A stretch of DNA of 64,000 nt. It comes from Mesohalobacter halotolerans (GTDB lineage: Bacteria > Bacteroidota > Bacteroidia > Flavobacteriales > Flavobacteriaceae). This document shows positions 17,377 to 25,512 of the stretch, piece by piece (position 1 is the stretch's first letter; each line of letters opens with the position of its first letter). The stretch is from assembly GCF_006120725.1 (NCBI RefSeq), contig NZ_SWMU01000002.1:1-64000 (forward strand), given 5' to 3'. Position numbers and translations under genes: made by a program. The notes beneath the pieces are model-generated. The model ran no database searches, was not told the origin of the DNA, and was given only the letters and a program-made list of their open reading frames with translations.

Positions 17377-18333
17377 ATGTCTATGACCAACATACCAAGT
17401 GTTGATTTAAAAAAATTTTTATCTCATGACACACAACAAAAACAAGATTTTGTCAACGATATTGGCTCAGCTTATGAAGAAATTGGTTTTGTTTCTTTAA
17501 AAAACCACTTCCTCGACGATGAATTAATGTCAGATTTATATCGTGAAGTCAAAGCGTTTTTTGATTTGCCGGAAGATGTTAAAGTAAAATATGAACGCGA
17601 AGAGCTGGCTGGTCAAAGAGGCTATGTGTCATTTGGAAAAGAACATGCCAAAGGACGCTCTCAAGGGGATTTAAAGGAGTTTTGGCATTTTGGGCAAGAA
17701 CCAGACGCTGATGCTAATTTATCTGAAACTTATCCTGAAAATTTAAAAGTTGAAGAATTACCAGCGTTTTATCCTACAGGGATGAAAGCCTACAAGGCTC
17801 TTGAAAAAACCGGAATTTATGTATTAAGAGCTCTTGCCATTTACATTGGCCTAGAAGAAACTTATTTTGACCATTGGGCCAAAAATGGCAATTCTATTTT
17901 AAGGCCCATTCATTATCCGCCAATTACCGAAGAACCAAAAGGCGCTGTGAGAGCCAGTGCACACGGAGATATTAACCTTATTACTTTACTTATGGGAGCT
18001 TCGACCGGTGGTCTACAAGTTAAACGTAAAGATGGAAAATGGATAGATGCTAAGCCTGATGAAGGTGATTTGGTTATTAATGTTGGAGACATGCTAGAAC
18101 GCCATACCAATAATAAATTGCGTTCAACTATTCACCGTGTTATCAATCCACCGCGAGAAGAATGGGATAAACCAAGGTATTCTATTCCTTTTTTTATGCA
18201 TCCTAGAAGTGATATGAAACTAAATTGTTTACCAGAATGTATAGATGAAAACAATCCAAAACAATACGATGATATTACTGCTGGCGAGTTTTTAAATCAG
18301 CGTCTCGCTGAGATTGGCCTGACTAAATCATAA
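17377..18333 (+). CDS. 2-oxoglutarate/Fe(II) dioxygenase, isopenicillin N synthase-like
   Basis: A 318-residue member of the IPNS/ACC oxidase/gibberellin oxidase superfamily. The iron triad is complete: His196-x-Asp198 in 'SAHGDINLITLL' and His253 in 'STIHRVINP'. The 2-oxoglutarate pair is Arg267-x-Ser269 in 'RYSIPFF'. The DIOX_N region is residues 5-120. The substrate is unknown. An operon with the SUI1-like gene (3-nt gap) and a nucleoside phosphorylase is likely. The start MSMTNIPSVDL at 17377 is a clean ATG; a second ATG two codons later is equally possible. Confidence 0.9.
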   Translation: MSMTNIPSVDLKKFLSHDTQQKQDFVNDIGSAYEEIGFVSLKNHFLDDELMSDLYREVKAFFDLPEDVKVKYEREELAGQRGYVSFGKEHAKGRSQGDLKEFWHFGQEPDADANLSETYPENLKVEELPAFYPTGMKAYKALEKTGIYVLRALAIYIGLEETYFDHWAKNGNSILRPIHYPPITEEPKGAVRASAHGDINLITLLMGASTGGLQVKRKDGKWIDAKPDEGDLVINVGDMLERHTNNKLRSTIHRVINPPREEWDKPRYSIPFFMHPRSDMKLNCLPECIDENNPKQYDDITAGEFLNQRLAEIGLTKS

Positions 18334-18336
18334 ATT

Positions 18337-18669
18337 ATGGACTTAAAAGATCAATTACAAAACTTATTTCCAGATCATAAACCAGAAGAAGAGCAGGACA
18401 AAGAACCTGAACCCGAAATTGATATTTGGTTACAAGATGCGCCTTTGATTTGTAAATATGAAAAGAGACAGGGCAAACCAAATACAATTATAGAAAATTA
18501 TAATGGCGCTAAATCAGATTTTAAAAAATTAACACAATACTTCAAAAGAACCTTAGGTGTTGGTGGAAGTCATAAAAATGAAAAAATCATTATTCAAGGA
18601 GACTACAGAGATGAAATTATGGATATACTCAAAAATTTAGGATTTACCGTAAAACGTGTTGGAGGATAA
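18337..18669 (+). CDS. SUI1/YciH-type translation factor
   Basis: A 110-residue protein with an acidic N-terminal tail (residues 1-30) and a C-terminal eIF1/SUI1 domain: 'RQGKPNTIIENYNG', 'LTQYFKRTLGVGGSHKNEKIIIQGDYRDEIMDILKNLGF'. Bacterial SUI1 proteins (YciH) have been linked to initiation fidelity and stress. It is 3 nt behind the dioxygenase gene. Its final codons (GTT GGA GGA TAA) lie about 10 nt before the next gene's ATG. Confidence 0.9.
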   Translation: MDLKDQLQNLFPDHKPEEEQDKEPEPEIDIWLQDAPLICKYEKRQGKPNTIIENYNGAKSDFKKLTQYFKRTLGVGGSHKNEKIIIQGDYRDEIMDILKNLGFTVKRVGG

Positions 18670-18679
18670 TAAATACATT

Positions 18680-19555
18680 ATGAAACAAATTAAAGAGTCT
18701 GAACTTATTTTAAACCCTGATGGCAGCGTTTATCACCTTAACCTTAAACCCGAAGATATTGCAGAGACAATTATAACTGTTGGTGACCAGGATCGTGTGG
18801 AAAAAGTTTCTCAACACTTCGATAGTATTTTGTTTGAGGCTCAAAAAAGAGAATTTAAAACCCATACCGGCTTTTATAAAGGCAAGAAATTGACTGTGAT
18901 TTCTACGGGAATAGGTATCGACAATATTGATATTGTGATGAATGAACTCGATGCATTAGTTAATATTGATCTCAAAACTCGTCTTGTAAGAGATAAGCTC
19001 AAATCACTTGATATTATTAGGATAGGTACTTCTGGTGGGATTCAAGATTATGTGGAGCTTGATAAGTTTGTTATGGGTAAAGCGGGATTGGGTTTTGACG
19101 GTTTGATTCATTACTATCAAAACGAGATTACACATTCCAAAGCTACACAAGGCTTAGTAAAACATATAGACTTATTCAAATCAAAAGCTCAACCTTACAT
19201 TGTTGAATGTAGCGATAGATTGGCAGAAATGTTTGAAGAGGAAATTCAAGTGACTTCTGGCATTACCGCTACAAATATTGGATTTTACGGACCACAAGGA
19301 AGAACACTCAGGTTATCACTTCAGGATAAAGACTTTTTAGATAAGTTAACTACCTTTGAATACAACGGATTTAAAGTTACAAATATGGAAATGGAAACCA
19401 GCGCCATATATGCTTTAGCCAAAATGTTGGGTCATCACGCTTTATCAATGAATGCAATTATTGCCAATAGGAGCACAGGTGAATTTAGTAAAAATCCAAA
19501 AACCGTTATTGACGATTTAATTAAATTTACTCTTGATAAACTTTCTAAAATTTAA
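18680..19555 (+). CDS. Nucleoside phosphorylase (uridine/purine phosphorylase family)
   Basis: A 291-residue phosphorylase that cleaves a nucleoside with phosphate. Family features are 'TVGDQDRVEKVSQHF' (phosphate arginine), 'VISTGIGIDNIDIVMNEL', 'IRIGTSGGIQ', and the signature 'NMEMETSAIYALAK', where the glutamate binds the ribose. The frame extends up to a GTG at 18656, but that overlaps the SUI1 gene and adds no family sequence, so I prefer ATG 18680 (MKQIKESELI). Uridine phosphorylase is the most likely activity; purine substrates are not excluded. Confidence 0.92.
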   Translation: MKQIKESELILNPDGSVYHLNLKPEDIAETIITVGDQDRVEKVSQHFDSILFEAQKREFKTHTGFYKGKKLTVISTGIGIDNIDIVMNELDALVNIDLKTRLVRDKLKSLDIIRIGTSGGIQDYVELDKFVMGKAGLGFDGLIHYYQNEITHSKATQGLVKHIDLFKSKAQPYIVECSDRLAEMFEEEIQVTSGITATNIGFYGPQGRTLRLSLQDKDFLDKLTTFEYNGFKVTNMEMETSAIYALAKMLGHHALSMNAIIANRSTGEFSKNPKTVIDDLIKFTLDKLSKI

Positions 19556-20046
19556 AACTCAACCTGCGTTTCAATTGTTGAAACACTCATATTTCTATCA
19601 GGGGTGTATTTAAATTTGATGTAATAATGGTCTTTTTGCTTTTTGATATCAAGATGCCCCTGTTCAATAAGCGCATACCCAGCATCTGGACAAAAACACG
19701 ATTTTTGTACTAAAGCCTTTACGTTCTTTAGTTCTTTGCCTGACAACGAAATTTTATTAGATTTTTGAGGAATTTGAAAATAAAAGGTTTCAATATAAGA
19801 ATCATCTGCAATATTAGGCTCACCTGAATATTTATAGATGTATTTTATCACGTTGTGTGATTCATCTTGATTTATTTTGATATAAGTTTTGCCAATACCG
19901 TCTTTAAGAATTGAGATCGATCGATCTTTTAATACTTCACCATAACATTCATAGCCTTCAGGACAATCTGGTTGTTTTTCAATATTTTTTACGCTCTTAC
20001 AAGATGTCAAAACAACTGAAATAACAAATAAAGTGATTTTTAGCAT
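19552..20046 (-). CDS. Lipoprotein, unknown function
   Basis: A 164-residue protein with a lipoprotein signal ending 'VVLTSCKSVKN' (Cys16). The mature part carries two cysteine pairs ('DCPEGYECYG' and 'SCFCPDAGYA') and ends in beta-rich sequence. I do not recognise the family; similar short lipoproteins are common in Flavobacteriaceae. It is convergent with the nucleoside phosphorylase gene, overlapping it by 4 bp. Confidence 0.75.
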   Translation of the reverse strand: MLKITLFVISVVLTSCKSVKNIEKQPDCPEGYECYGEVLKDRSISILKDGIGKTYIKINQDESHNVIKYIYKYSGEPNIADDSYIETFYFQIPQKSNKISLSGKELKNVKALVQKSCFCPDAGYALIEQGHLDIKKQKDHYYIKFKYTPDRNMSVSTIETQVEF

Positions 20047-20096
20047 CTGTTTTTTTAGTAAAATTAAAGATTAAATACATTATGCGAATTACAAGT

Positions 20097-20142
20097 TTAA
20101 ACAATAACAATTGTTTAACTATATAAATTTTAAGTTAAACAA
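20097..20142. promoter_or_regulatory. Three TTAAACAA-type boxes upstream of the photolyase operon
   Basis: TTAAACAAT (20097-20105) and ATTGTTTAA (20110-20118) are exact inverse copies 4 nt apart. The second, read as TTGTTTAAC (20111-20119), is again the inverse of GTTAAACAA (20134-20142). Three related half-sites therefore lie within 46 bp directly before the SRPBCC-SDR-photolyase operon. This looks like an operator. A light-responsive MerR-type (CarH/LitR) repressor is the natural candidate for such operons, but no regulator gene is in the window. Confidence 0.5.
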
Positions 20143-20163
20143 AATAGATAATATTTTTGAAAA

Positions 20164-20631
20164 ATGAAATTGTATACGATTAAAAAACACAACATACTAC
20201 CCATTGACTTAGAACAAGCTTGGATTTTTTTTTCTAACCCGAGAAATCTCCAAAAACTTATGCCGGAGGATATGAAGTTTGAGGTCAAGTCTGAATTACC
20301 TCATGAAATTTACACCGGACAATTGATCGAGTATAAAGTTTCTCCTTTTAAGGGTTTTAATACCAAATGGGTCACCGAAATTTCACATGTAGAACGTTTG
20401 AAATATTTTGTTGACATCCAACTTTATGGACCTTATAAATTATGGCACCATAAACATTTTTTTAAAGAGGTAGAAGACGGTGTTTTAGTAGAAGATTTAG
20501 TTCATTACAGAGTGCCATTTGGTTTGATTGGCGAATTTTTACATCCCAGTATTATTCAGCCCAAACTAGATAGTATTTTTAAAGCAAGAGAAAAGAATTT
20601 AGAAACAATTTTTGGAATTATTAAAAAATAA
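20164..20631 (+). CDS. SRPBCC-family ligand-binding protein
   Basis: A 155-residue START/SRPBCC helix-grip protein ('IDLEQAWIFFSNPRNLQKLMPEDMKFEV', 'GQLIEYKVSPFKGFNTKWVTEI', 'VEDLVHYRVPFGLIGEFLHPSII'). Such proteins bind lipophilic ligands; homologues in Bacteroidota are sometimes mislabelled as cell division inhibitors. It is the first gene of an operon with an SDR enzyme (5-nt gap) and a photolyase (3-nt gap after that). The ligand is unknown. Confidence 0.88.
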   Translation: MKLYTIKKHNILPIDLEQAWIFFSNPRNLQKLMPEDMKFEVKSELPHEIYTGQLIEYKVSPFKGFNTKWVTEISHVERLKYFVDIQLYGPYKLWHHKHFFKEVEDGVLVEDLVHYRVPFGLIGEFLHPSIIQPKLDSIFKAREKNLETIFGIIKK

Positions 20632-20636
20632 ATCAT

Positions 20637-21338
20637 ATGATGAAAAAGAATATTTTAATTATTGGAGGCAGTAAAGGAATAGGTTTAGAAACTGTAAATT
20701 TACTAGAAGATGGCCACAACCTTTTTGTTACCTCCAGGAGTAAAGACAATTTAGAAGGAAAAGACATCACACATTACACATTTGATGTGCTGAAAGATGA
20801 TATTTCAGACCTTGATTTACCTGATCGTATTGATGGTTTAGTGTTTTGTCCGGGAAGTATCAATTTAAAGCCCTTTAAGATGCTTAAACTTTCAGCTTTC
20901 GAGGACGATATCAATTTAAATTTTATGTCACTCGTGAAAGTTACGCATCAAATTTTAGACAAGTTAAAAGCTTCACAACAGGCTAGTGTAGTGTATTTCA
21001 GTACAGTAGCAGTACAAACAGGAATGCCATTTCATACTAGCGTAGCAGCAGCAAAAGGAGCAATCGAAGGATTTGCGCGCTCATTAGCTGCTGAATATGC
21101 ACCTAATTTTAGGGTTAATGTTATCGCGCCTTCTTTAACAGATACGCCATTAGCTTCAAGACTTTTAGGCAATGATAAGAAGAAAGAAAAAATGGACGAA
21201 CGCCATCCTCTCAAACGCGTAGGAACTCCACATGACATAGCTTCTATGGTAGCTTTTTTAATGAGTGAAGATAGCACTTGGATAACAGGACAAGTTCTAG
21301 GAATTGATGGTGGTATGTCAAGCTTAAATGTGAGCTAA
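20637..21338 (+). CDS. Short-chain dehydrogenase/reductase
   Basis: A 233-residue classical SDR. The cofactor motif is 'IIGGSKGIGLETV' near the N-terminus. The catalytic Ser is in 'VVYFSTVAVQTGMPFHTSVAAAKGAIEG'. The usual YxxxK appears as 'HTSVAAAKGA', so the catalytic tyrosine position seems to be replaced (the Lys is kept), which questions the normal oxidoreductase activity. 'RVNVIAPSLTDTPLA' and 'GIDGGMSS' complete the fold. It lies between the SRPBCC and photolyase genes in a tight operon. Confidence 0.9.
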   Translation: MMKKNILIIGGSKGIGLETVNLLEDGHNLFVTSRSKDNLEGKDITHYTFDVLKDDISDLDLPDRIDGLVFCPGSINLKPFKMLKLSAFEDDINLNFMSLVKVTHQILDKLKASQQASVVYFSTVAVQTGMPFHTSVAAAKGAIEGFARSLAAEYAPNFRVNVIAPSLTDTPLASRLLGNDKKKEKMDERHPLKRVGTPHDIASMVAFLMSEDSTWITGQVLGIDGGMSSLNVS

Positions 21339-21341
21339 ATT

Positions 21342-22643
21342 ATGACAAAACTTAATGTTTTTTGGTTTAGACGGGATTTTAGATTGGAGGATAATGTTGG
21401 ATTGTACAAGGCTTTAAAATCTGAAAATCCCGTCTTACCTATATTTATTTACGATACCGATATCATTGATAAATTACCTAAAAATGATGCGAGGTTGACC
21501 TTTATTTATGAATCTCTTCAAAATTTAAATGACACTTTAAAAGAAAAGTACAACTCATCTATCGCATTTTATCATGGAAAACCAATAGATATTTTTAAAC
21601 GTATATTAAAAAACTATGATGTCAAAAAAGTTTTTACCAATAAAGATTACGAGCCCTACGCCATACAACGAGATCATTCGGTTAAAGAATTATTAAATCA
21701 ACACAGCATTGAGTTTATCGCTTGTAAAGACCAAGTTATATTTGAAGAAAGTGAAGTCGTTAAAGATGACGGTGAACCCTATTTGGTTTTTACGCCTTAC
21801 ATGAAAAAATGGAAAAAGGTATTTAAAGATACAAAATTGCAGGAATATCCATCAGAAAATCATCTCGACAATTTTTTAGATAAAACAGATTTGCCCAATT
21901 TACATTTACCAGATATGGGTTTTGAAAAATCTTCAATAAAGGTCAAAGACTACCATCTTGAAAAAGAATTCCTTGAAAATTACGATAATACGAGAGATAA
22001 CCCCTCAATAAATGGTACTTCTAGGCTAAGCCCTTATTTAAGATTTGGTTTAGTAGGTTACAGGAAAATAGTCAAAAAGGCTTTATCTGTAAAAGATCAT
22101 ACGTTTTTAAATGAGTTAATTTGGCGTGAGTTTTACAAGGTTATTTTGTTTCACTTTCCTAAATCTATAGATCAGTCATTTAAGAAAAAATACGACCGTA
22201 TTGAATGGAGAAATAATGAAGAAGATTTTAAAAAATGGAAAAATGGACAAACCGGTTATCCTATTGTCGATGCAGGTATGCGTCAGTTAAACCAGACTGG
22301 TTGGATGCATAACCGAATTAGAATGGTGGTCGGTAGCTTTTTATGCAAGCACTTATTAATAGATTGGCGTTGGGGTGAAGCTTATTTTGCAGAAAAATTG
22401 CTCGATTACGAGATGTCCTCAAATGTAGGTGGTTGGCAATGGGTTGCTGGATCTGGCGTAGACGCCGCTCCATATTTTAGAATTTTTAATCCATACAGCC
22501 AAACAGATAAATTTGATAAAGACAAAAAATACATTAAAAAATGGGTGCCGGAGTTTGAAACTGAAAAATATCCTGAACCCATGGTCGAACATAAATTTGC
22601 ACGGGAAAGATGTTTGAGCACCTATAAAGAAGCCTTAAATTAA
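21342..22643 (+). CDS. Deoxyribodipyrimidine photolyase / cryptochrome family
   Basis: A 433-residue flavoprotein that repairs UV-induced cyclobutane pyrimidine dimers using blue light. The N-terminal alpha/beta antenna domain starts 'NVFWFRRDFRLEDN'. The FAD domain carries 'GTSRLSPYLRFGLV', 'LIWREFYKVILFHFP', 'TGYPIVDAGMRQLNQTGWMHNRIRMVVGSFL', 'DWRWGEAYFAEKLLDYEMSSNVGGWQWVAGSG' and 'PYFRIFNPYSQ', which are the two photolyase signatures. It reads as class I CPD photolyase rather than DASH, because it lacks a C-terminal extension. It is last in the SRPBCC-SDR-photolyase operon and has a strong terminator. Confidence 0.95.
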   Translation: MTKLNVFWFRRDFRLEDNVGLYKALKSENPVLPIFIYDTDIIDKLPKNDARLTFIYESLQNLNDTLKEKYNSSIAFYHGKPIDIFKRILKNYDVKKVFTNKDYEPYAIQRDHSVKELLNQHSIEFIACKDQVIFEESEVVKDDGEPYLVFTPYMKKWKKVFKDTKLQEYPSENHLDNFLDKTDLPNLHLPDMGFEKSSIKVKDYHLEKEFLENYDNTRDNPSINGTSRLSPYLRFGLVGYRKIVKKALSVKDHTFLNELIWREFYKVILFHFPKSIDQSFKKKYDRIEWRNNEEDFKKWKNGQTGYPIVDAGMRQLNQTGWMHNRIRMVVGSFLCKHLLIDWRWGEAYFAEKLLDYEMSSNVGGWQWVAGSGVDAAPYFRIFNPYSQTDKFDKDKKYIKKWVPEFETEKYPEPMVEHKFARERCLSTYKEALN

Positions 22644-22683
22644 AAGACCTTCAGAGGAAATCTAATTCTTCTGAAGGTCTTTC
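22643..22683. terminator. Terminator after the photolyase gene
   Basis: AAAGACCTTCAGA (22643-22655) pairs perfectly with TCTGAAGGTCTTT (22670-22682) around a 14-nt loop. It starts at the photolyase stop and lies between convergent genes, so it may serve both strands. Confidence 0.85.
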
Positions 22684-22706
22684 TTGCAACAAAAACTAAA
22701 TTGCAA

Positions 22707-23243
22707 CTATTTATTTTTATCCTCCTTTTGAGGCGGAAATTCTTCTAATATTTCCTTTACAATTTCTTTAATTTTTTCTTCTTTGCGTTCCATATCCTGA
22801 GATAAAACATCGGTGCCTAGACCTTGCCACACCAATTCGTTTCTTTCTTCATCAATCAAGTCAATAAACAAAGTCCCTTCAACATTTGTGTAGGAACTAA
22901 CTCCACCTGCACCACCCCAAAAATATGGATTCCAGCCCCATCCATATCCAAAATTATTTTGAACAACATTTACCTGTTCTTTGGTTTGCGTAAAAATACT
23001 AATTAATAAATCTGGACTATCAGACTTGGTCATCCCTTTTTGGGACAGCTCAAAATCTATTGCTCTTAAAATACGTTTTTTGTCAAGGTCAGAAATTTTA
23101 GCTTGATCTATTCCTGGTTTGTAAAAAGCATAAGTTTTATACTGATCAAAATTGACTTCTTTGTCGTAATCTGTCGCGACATCAATTGTTGCACATGACC
23201 CAAAAATTAAAACTGTTAAACTTAAAATTAAAATCTTTTTCAT
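22707..23243 (-). CDS. DUF4136-type lipoprotein
   Basis: A 178-residue lipoprotein ('LIFGSCATIDVATDYDKEVNF', Cys at the lipobox) with the DUF4136 pattern: 'YKTYAFYKPG', 'AIDFELSQKGMTKSDSPDLLISIF', 'GTLFIDLIDEERNELVWQGLGT'. A Gly/Trp/Tyr-rich loop ('GYGWGWNPYFWGG') is typical. I use ATG 23243 (MKKILIL); the frame is open to 23261, but this would add six residues and overlap the hutU end more. It follows hutU by about 0-3 nt on the same strand. Function unknown. Confidence 0.87.
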   Translation of the reverse strand: MKKILILSLTVLIFGSCATIDVATDYDKEVNFDQYKTYAFYKPGIDQAKISDLDKKRILRAIDFELSQKGMTKSDSPDLLISIFTQTKEQVNVVQNNFGYGWGWNPYFWGGAGGVSSYTNVEGTLFIDLIDEERNELVWQGLGTDVLSQDMERKEEKIKEIVKEILEEFPPQKEDKNK

Positions 23244-25279
23244 AGCAATTTGTTTATACAATTATCTTTAACGCTTTGAGCTATTGTGACCTTTAATAAG
23301 GGTTCATTTTCCATTGCACGCTTAATGGCAAAAACTGCTCCATCGTTTTTGGCCCAAGCACGTCTTGAAATGCCGTTATTTACATCCCAGTGCAACATTT
23401 TAAGTAGTCGACGTTCTGCATTTATACTACCGTCAAGTACCATGCCAAAACCACCATTAATGACCTCGCCCCAACCAACACCACCACCATTGTGTATACT
23501 GACCCAGGTTGCTCCTCTAAAGCTATCTCCGATAACGTTTTGGATAGCCATATCTGCAGTAAATTGGCTACCATCATAAATATTAGAGGTTTCTCGATAA
23601 GGTGAATCTGTACCAGAAACATCATGATGATCACGTCCTAAAATAACAGGACCAATCTGTCCGGCTTTAATCGCGTCATTAAAGGCTTTAGCAATTTTCA
23701 TTCGGCCTTCGGCATCGGCATACAAAATTCTAGCTTTTGATCCTACAACCAATTTGTTGCGTTTTGCTCCCTTTATCCAATCAATATTATCTCGCATCTG
23801 CTGACTTATCTCCGATGGTGCATTTTCAGATTGCTCACTTAATACATTACAAGCTAAATCATCAGTGATGTCTAAATCTTCATCTTTTCCACTTGCGCAA
23901 ACCCATCTAAATGGTCCAAACCCATAATCAAAACACATGGGTCCCATAATGTCTTGCACGTAGCTTGGATAGGCAAAATTGTCTACATTGTCACATTTCG
24001 ATTTATCTACAAATTTCCCCTTATCATTTCTGTAAATTTTAGCATTAGCTCTTGAGGCTTCTAAGAGAAAGGCATTTCCATAATCAAAAAAATAGGTTCC
24101 AACTGCTGTATGACGATTGATGAACTCGACATGTTGTTTCAAACTCGCTTGAACTGCTTTTTTAAATTCGTCAGGCTTGTTTGACATTAATTCGTTTGAC
24201 TTTTCATAAGAATATCCCACAGGATAATAGCCACCTGCCCAAGGATTATGCAAAGATGTCTGATCACTACCAATATCTACTTTGATTTGTTCTTTGTCAA
24301 ATTTTTGCCATAGGTCAACAATATTTCCGGCATAAGCTATTGAGATTGCTTCCTTTTCAGCTTTAGCTGCTTTAACTCGACGACAAAGTTTGTCTAAGTT
24401 ATCATAAACTTCATCAACCCAACCTTGTTCATGTCTTACCTTTATAGCCTTTGGATTGATTTCTGCACAAACGGTCACACAACCTGCAATATTGCCAGCC
24501 TTGGGTTGAGCGCCACTCATACCGCCAAGCCCTGCAGTTACAAATAAACCGCCTTTAGGCGATTTGTTTATTTTTCTGAATGCATTTAAGACCGTAATCG
24601 TAGTTCCATGAACAATGCCTTGTGGACCGATATACATATAGCTACCAGCTGTCATTTGTCCATACTGAGTTACCCCAAGCGCGTTATATTTTTCCCAGTC
24701 ATCTGGTTTGGAGTAATTAGGAATCATCATACCGTTACTCACAACAACTCTCGGTGATTCAGGATGAGAAGGGAACAACCCCATGGGATGACCAGAGTAC
24801 ATGACTAAGGTTTGTTCATCTGTCATTTCAGAAAGATATTGCATCGTTAATAGATACTGCGCCCAATTTTGAAAAACGGCACCATTGCCACCATAGGTAA
24901 TCAATTCATGAGGATGTTGCGCAACTTTTGGATCAAGGTTGTTTTGTATCATGAGCATGATGGCTTTAGCTTGCTCAGATTGTCCTGGATATTCTTCTAT
25001 GGATCTGGCATACATCTCGTAGTCTGGTCTAAAACGATACATGTATATTCGGCCATAAGTATTAAGTTCGTCAAGAAATTCTTTGGCTAAAACCTCGTGA
25101 TGCTCCGGGTCAAAATAGCGTAAGGCATTTTGAAGCGCCAGTTTCTTCTCTGCTGTGCTTAGAACATCCTTTCGTTTTGGAGCATGATTTACACTTGCAT
25201 CATAAGTTTTTTTGTCTGGTAAATCATGAGGAATACCTCTCTTAATACTTTCCTGAAAACTGATTTTAGTTTCAATCAT
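23240..25279 (-). CDS. hutU: Urocanate hydratase
   Basis: Second step of histidine degradation: urocanate to imidazolone propionate, using tightly bound NAD+ as an electrophile. At 679 residues it is the longer urocanase form seen in Bacteroidota, with extra segments relative to the about 557-residue proteobacterial enzyme. Visible motifs are 'ITYGGNGAVFQNWAQY', 'YSGHPMGLFPSHP', 'GPQGIVHGTTITVLNA', 'TAGLGGMSGAQPKA', 'DQTSLHNPWAGGYYPVGY', 'FRWVCASG' with the conserved Cys, and 'SIHNGGGVGWGEVINGGFG'. No hutH, hutI or hutG is in the window. It starts 2 nt after a 50-codon DUF5522 gene. Confidence 0.96.
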   Translation of the reverse strand: MIETKISFQESIKRGIPHDLPDKKTYDASVNHAPKRKDVLSTAEKKLALQNALRYFDPEHHEVLAKEFLDELNTYGRIYMYRFRPDYEMYARSIEEYPGQSEQAKAIMLMIQNNLDPKVAQHPHELITYGGNGAVFQNWAQYLLTMQYLSEMTDEQTLVMYSGHPMGLFPSHPESPRVVVSNGMMIPNYSKPDDWEKYNALGVTQYGQMTAGSYMYIGPQGIVHGTTITVLNAFRKINKSPKGGLFVTAGLGGMSGAQPKAGNIAGCVTVCAEINPKAIKVRHEQGWVDEVYDNLDKLCRRVKAAKAEKEAISIAYAGNIVDLWQKFDKEQIKVDIGSDQTSLHNPWAGGYYPVGYSYEKSNELMSNKPDEFKKAVQASLKQHVEFINRHTAVGTYFFDYGNAFLLEASRANAKIYRNDKGKFVDKSKCDNVDNFAYPSYVQDIMGPMCFDYGFGPFRWVCASGKDEDLDITDDLACNVLSEQSENAPSEISQQMRDNIDWIKGAKRNKLVVGSKARILYADAEGRMKIAKAFNDAIKAGQIGPVILGRDHHDVSGTDSPYRETSNIYDGSQFTADMAIQNVIGDSFRGATWVSIHNGGGVGWGEVINGGFGMVLDGSINAERRLLKMLHWDVNNGISRRAWAKNDGAVFAIKRAMENEPLLKVTIAQSVKDNCINKLL

Positions 25280-25281
25280 TA

Positions 25282-25434
25282 CTATTCAATATTTTTGTTA
25301 TAACCATAAGGACAATGACGGCATCCACTTTTACAACAATAACCACGTTTTAGATGATATTGTTCAGTAAAACAACGGTAACCTTCTTCTGTAATATAAT
25401 AATCGCCTTCTTCTAATGGAATTATTTTTTTCAT
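25282..25434 (-). CDS. DUF5522 small cysteine-rich protein
   Basis: A 50-residue protein starting MKKIIPLEEGDYY. The core 'FTEQYHLKRGYCCKSGCRHCPYG' matches the DUF5522 pattern (YHLxRGxCCxxGCRHCPY), with four conserved cysteines and two histidines that look like a metal-binding knuckle. The ATG at 25434 gives the whole motif, and the TAG at 25282-25284 is 2 nt before the hutU start, so it is probably the first gene of the hutU transcript. Function unknown; it was below the size usually reported by ORF callers. Confidence 0.85.
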   Translation of the reverse strand: MKKIIPLEEGDYYITEEGYRCFTEQYHLKRGYCCKSGCRHCPYGYNKNIE

Positions 25435-25512
25435 ATAAAGACAAAAATACATATTTGCCAGCTTTATACCATTTGATTAATCTTAATTTTGTGAGAGTTT
25501 TAAAAATCTAAT

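Noticed and set aside
18656-18679. GTG start for the nucleoside phosphorylase
   Set aside because: It overlaps the SUI1 gene and adds residues without family similarity; ATG 18680 gives a normal N-terminus.
23286-23579. 97-codon plus-strand frame inside hutU
   Set aside because: Antisense shadow of the conserved urocanase coding sequence with no family features.
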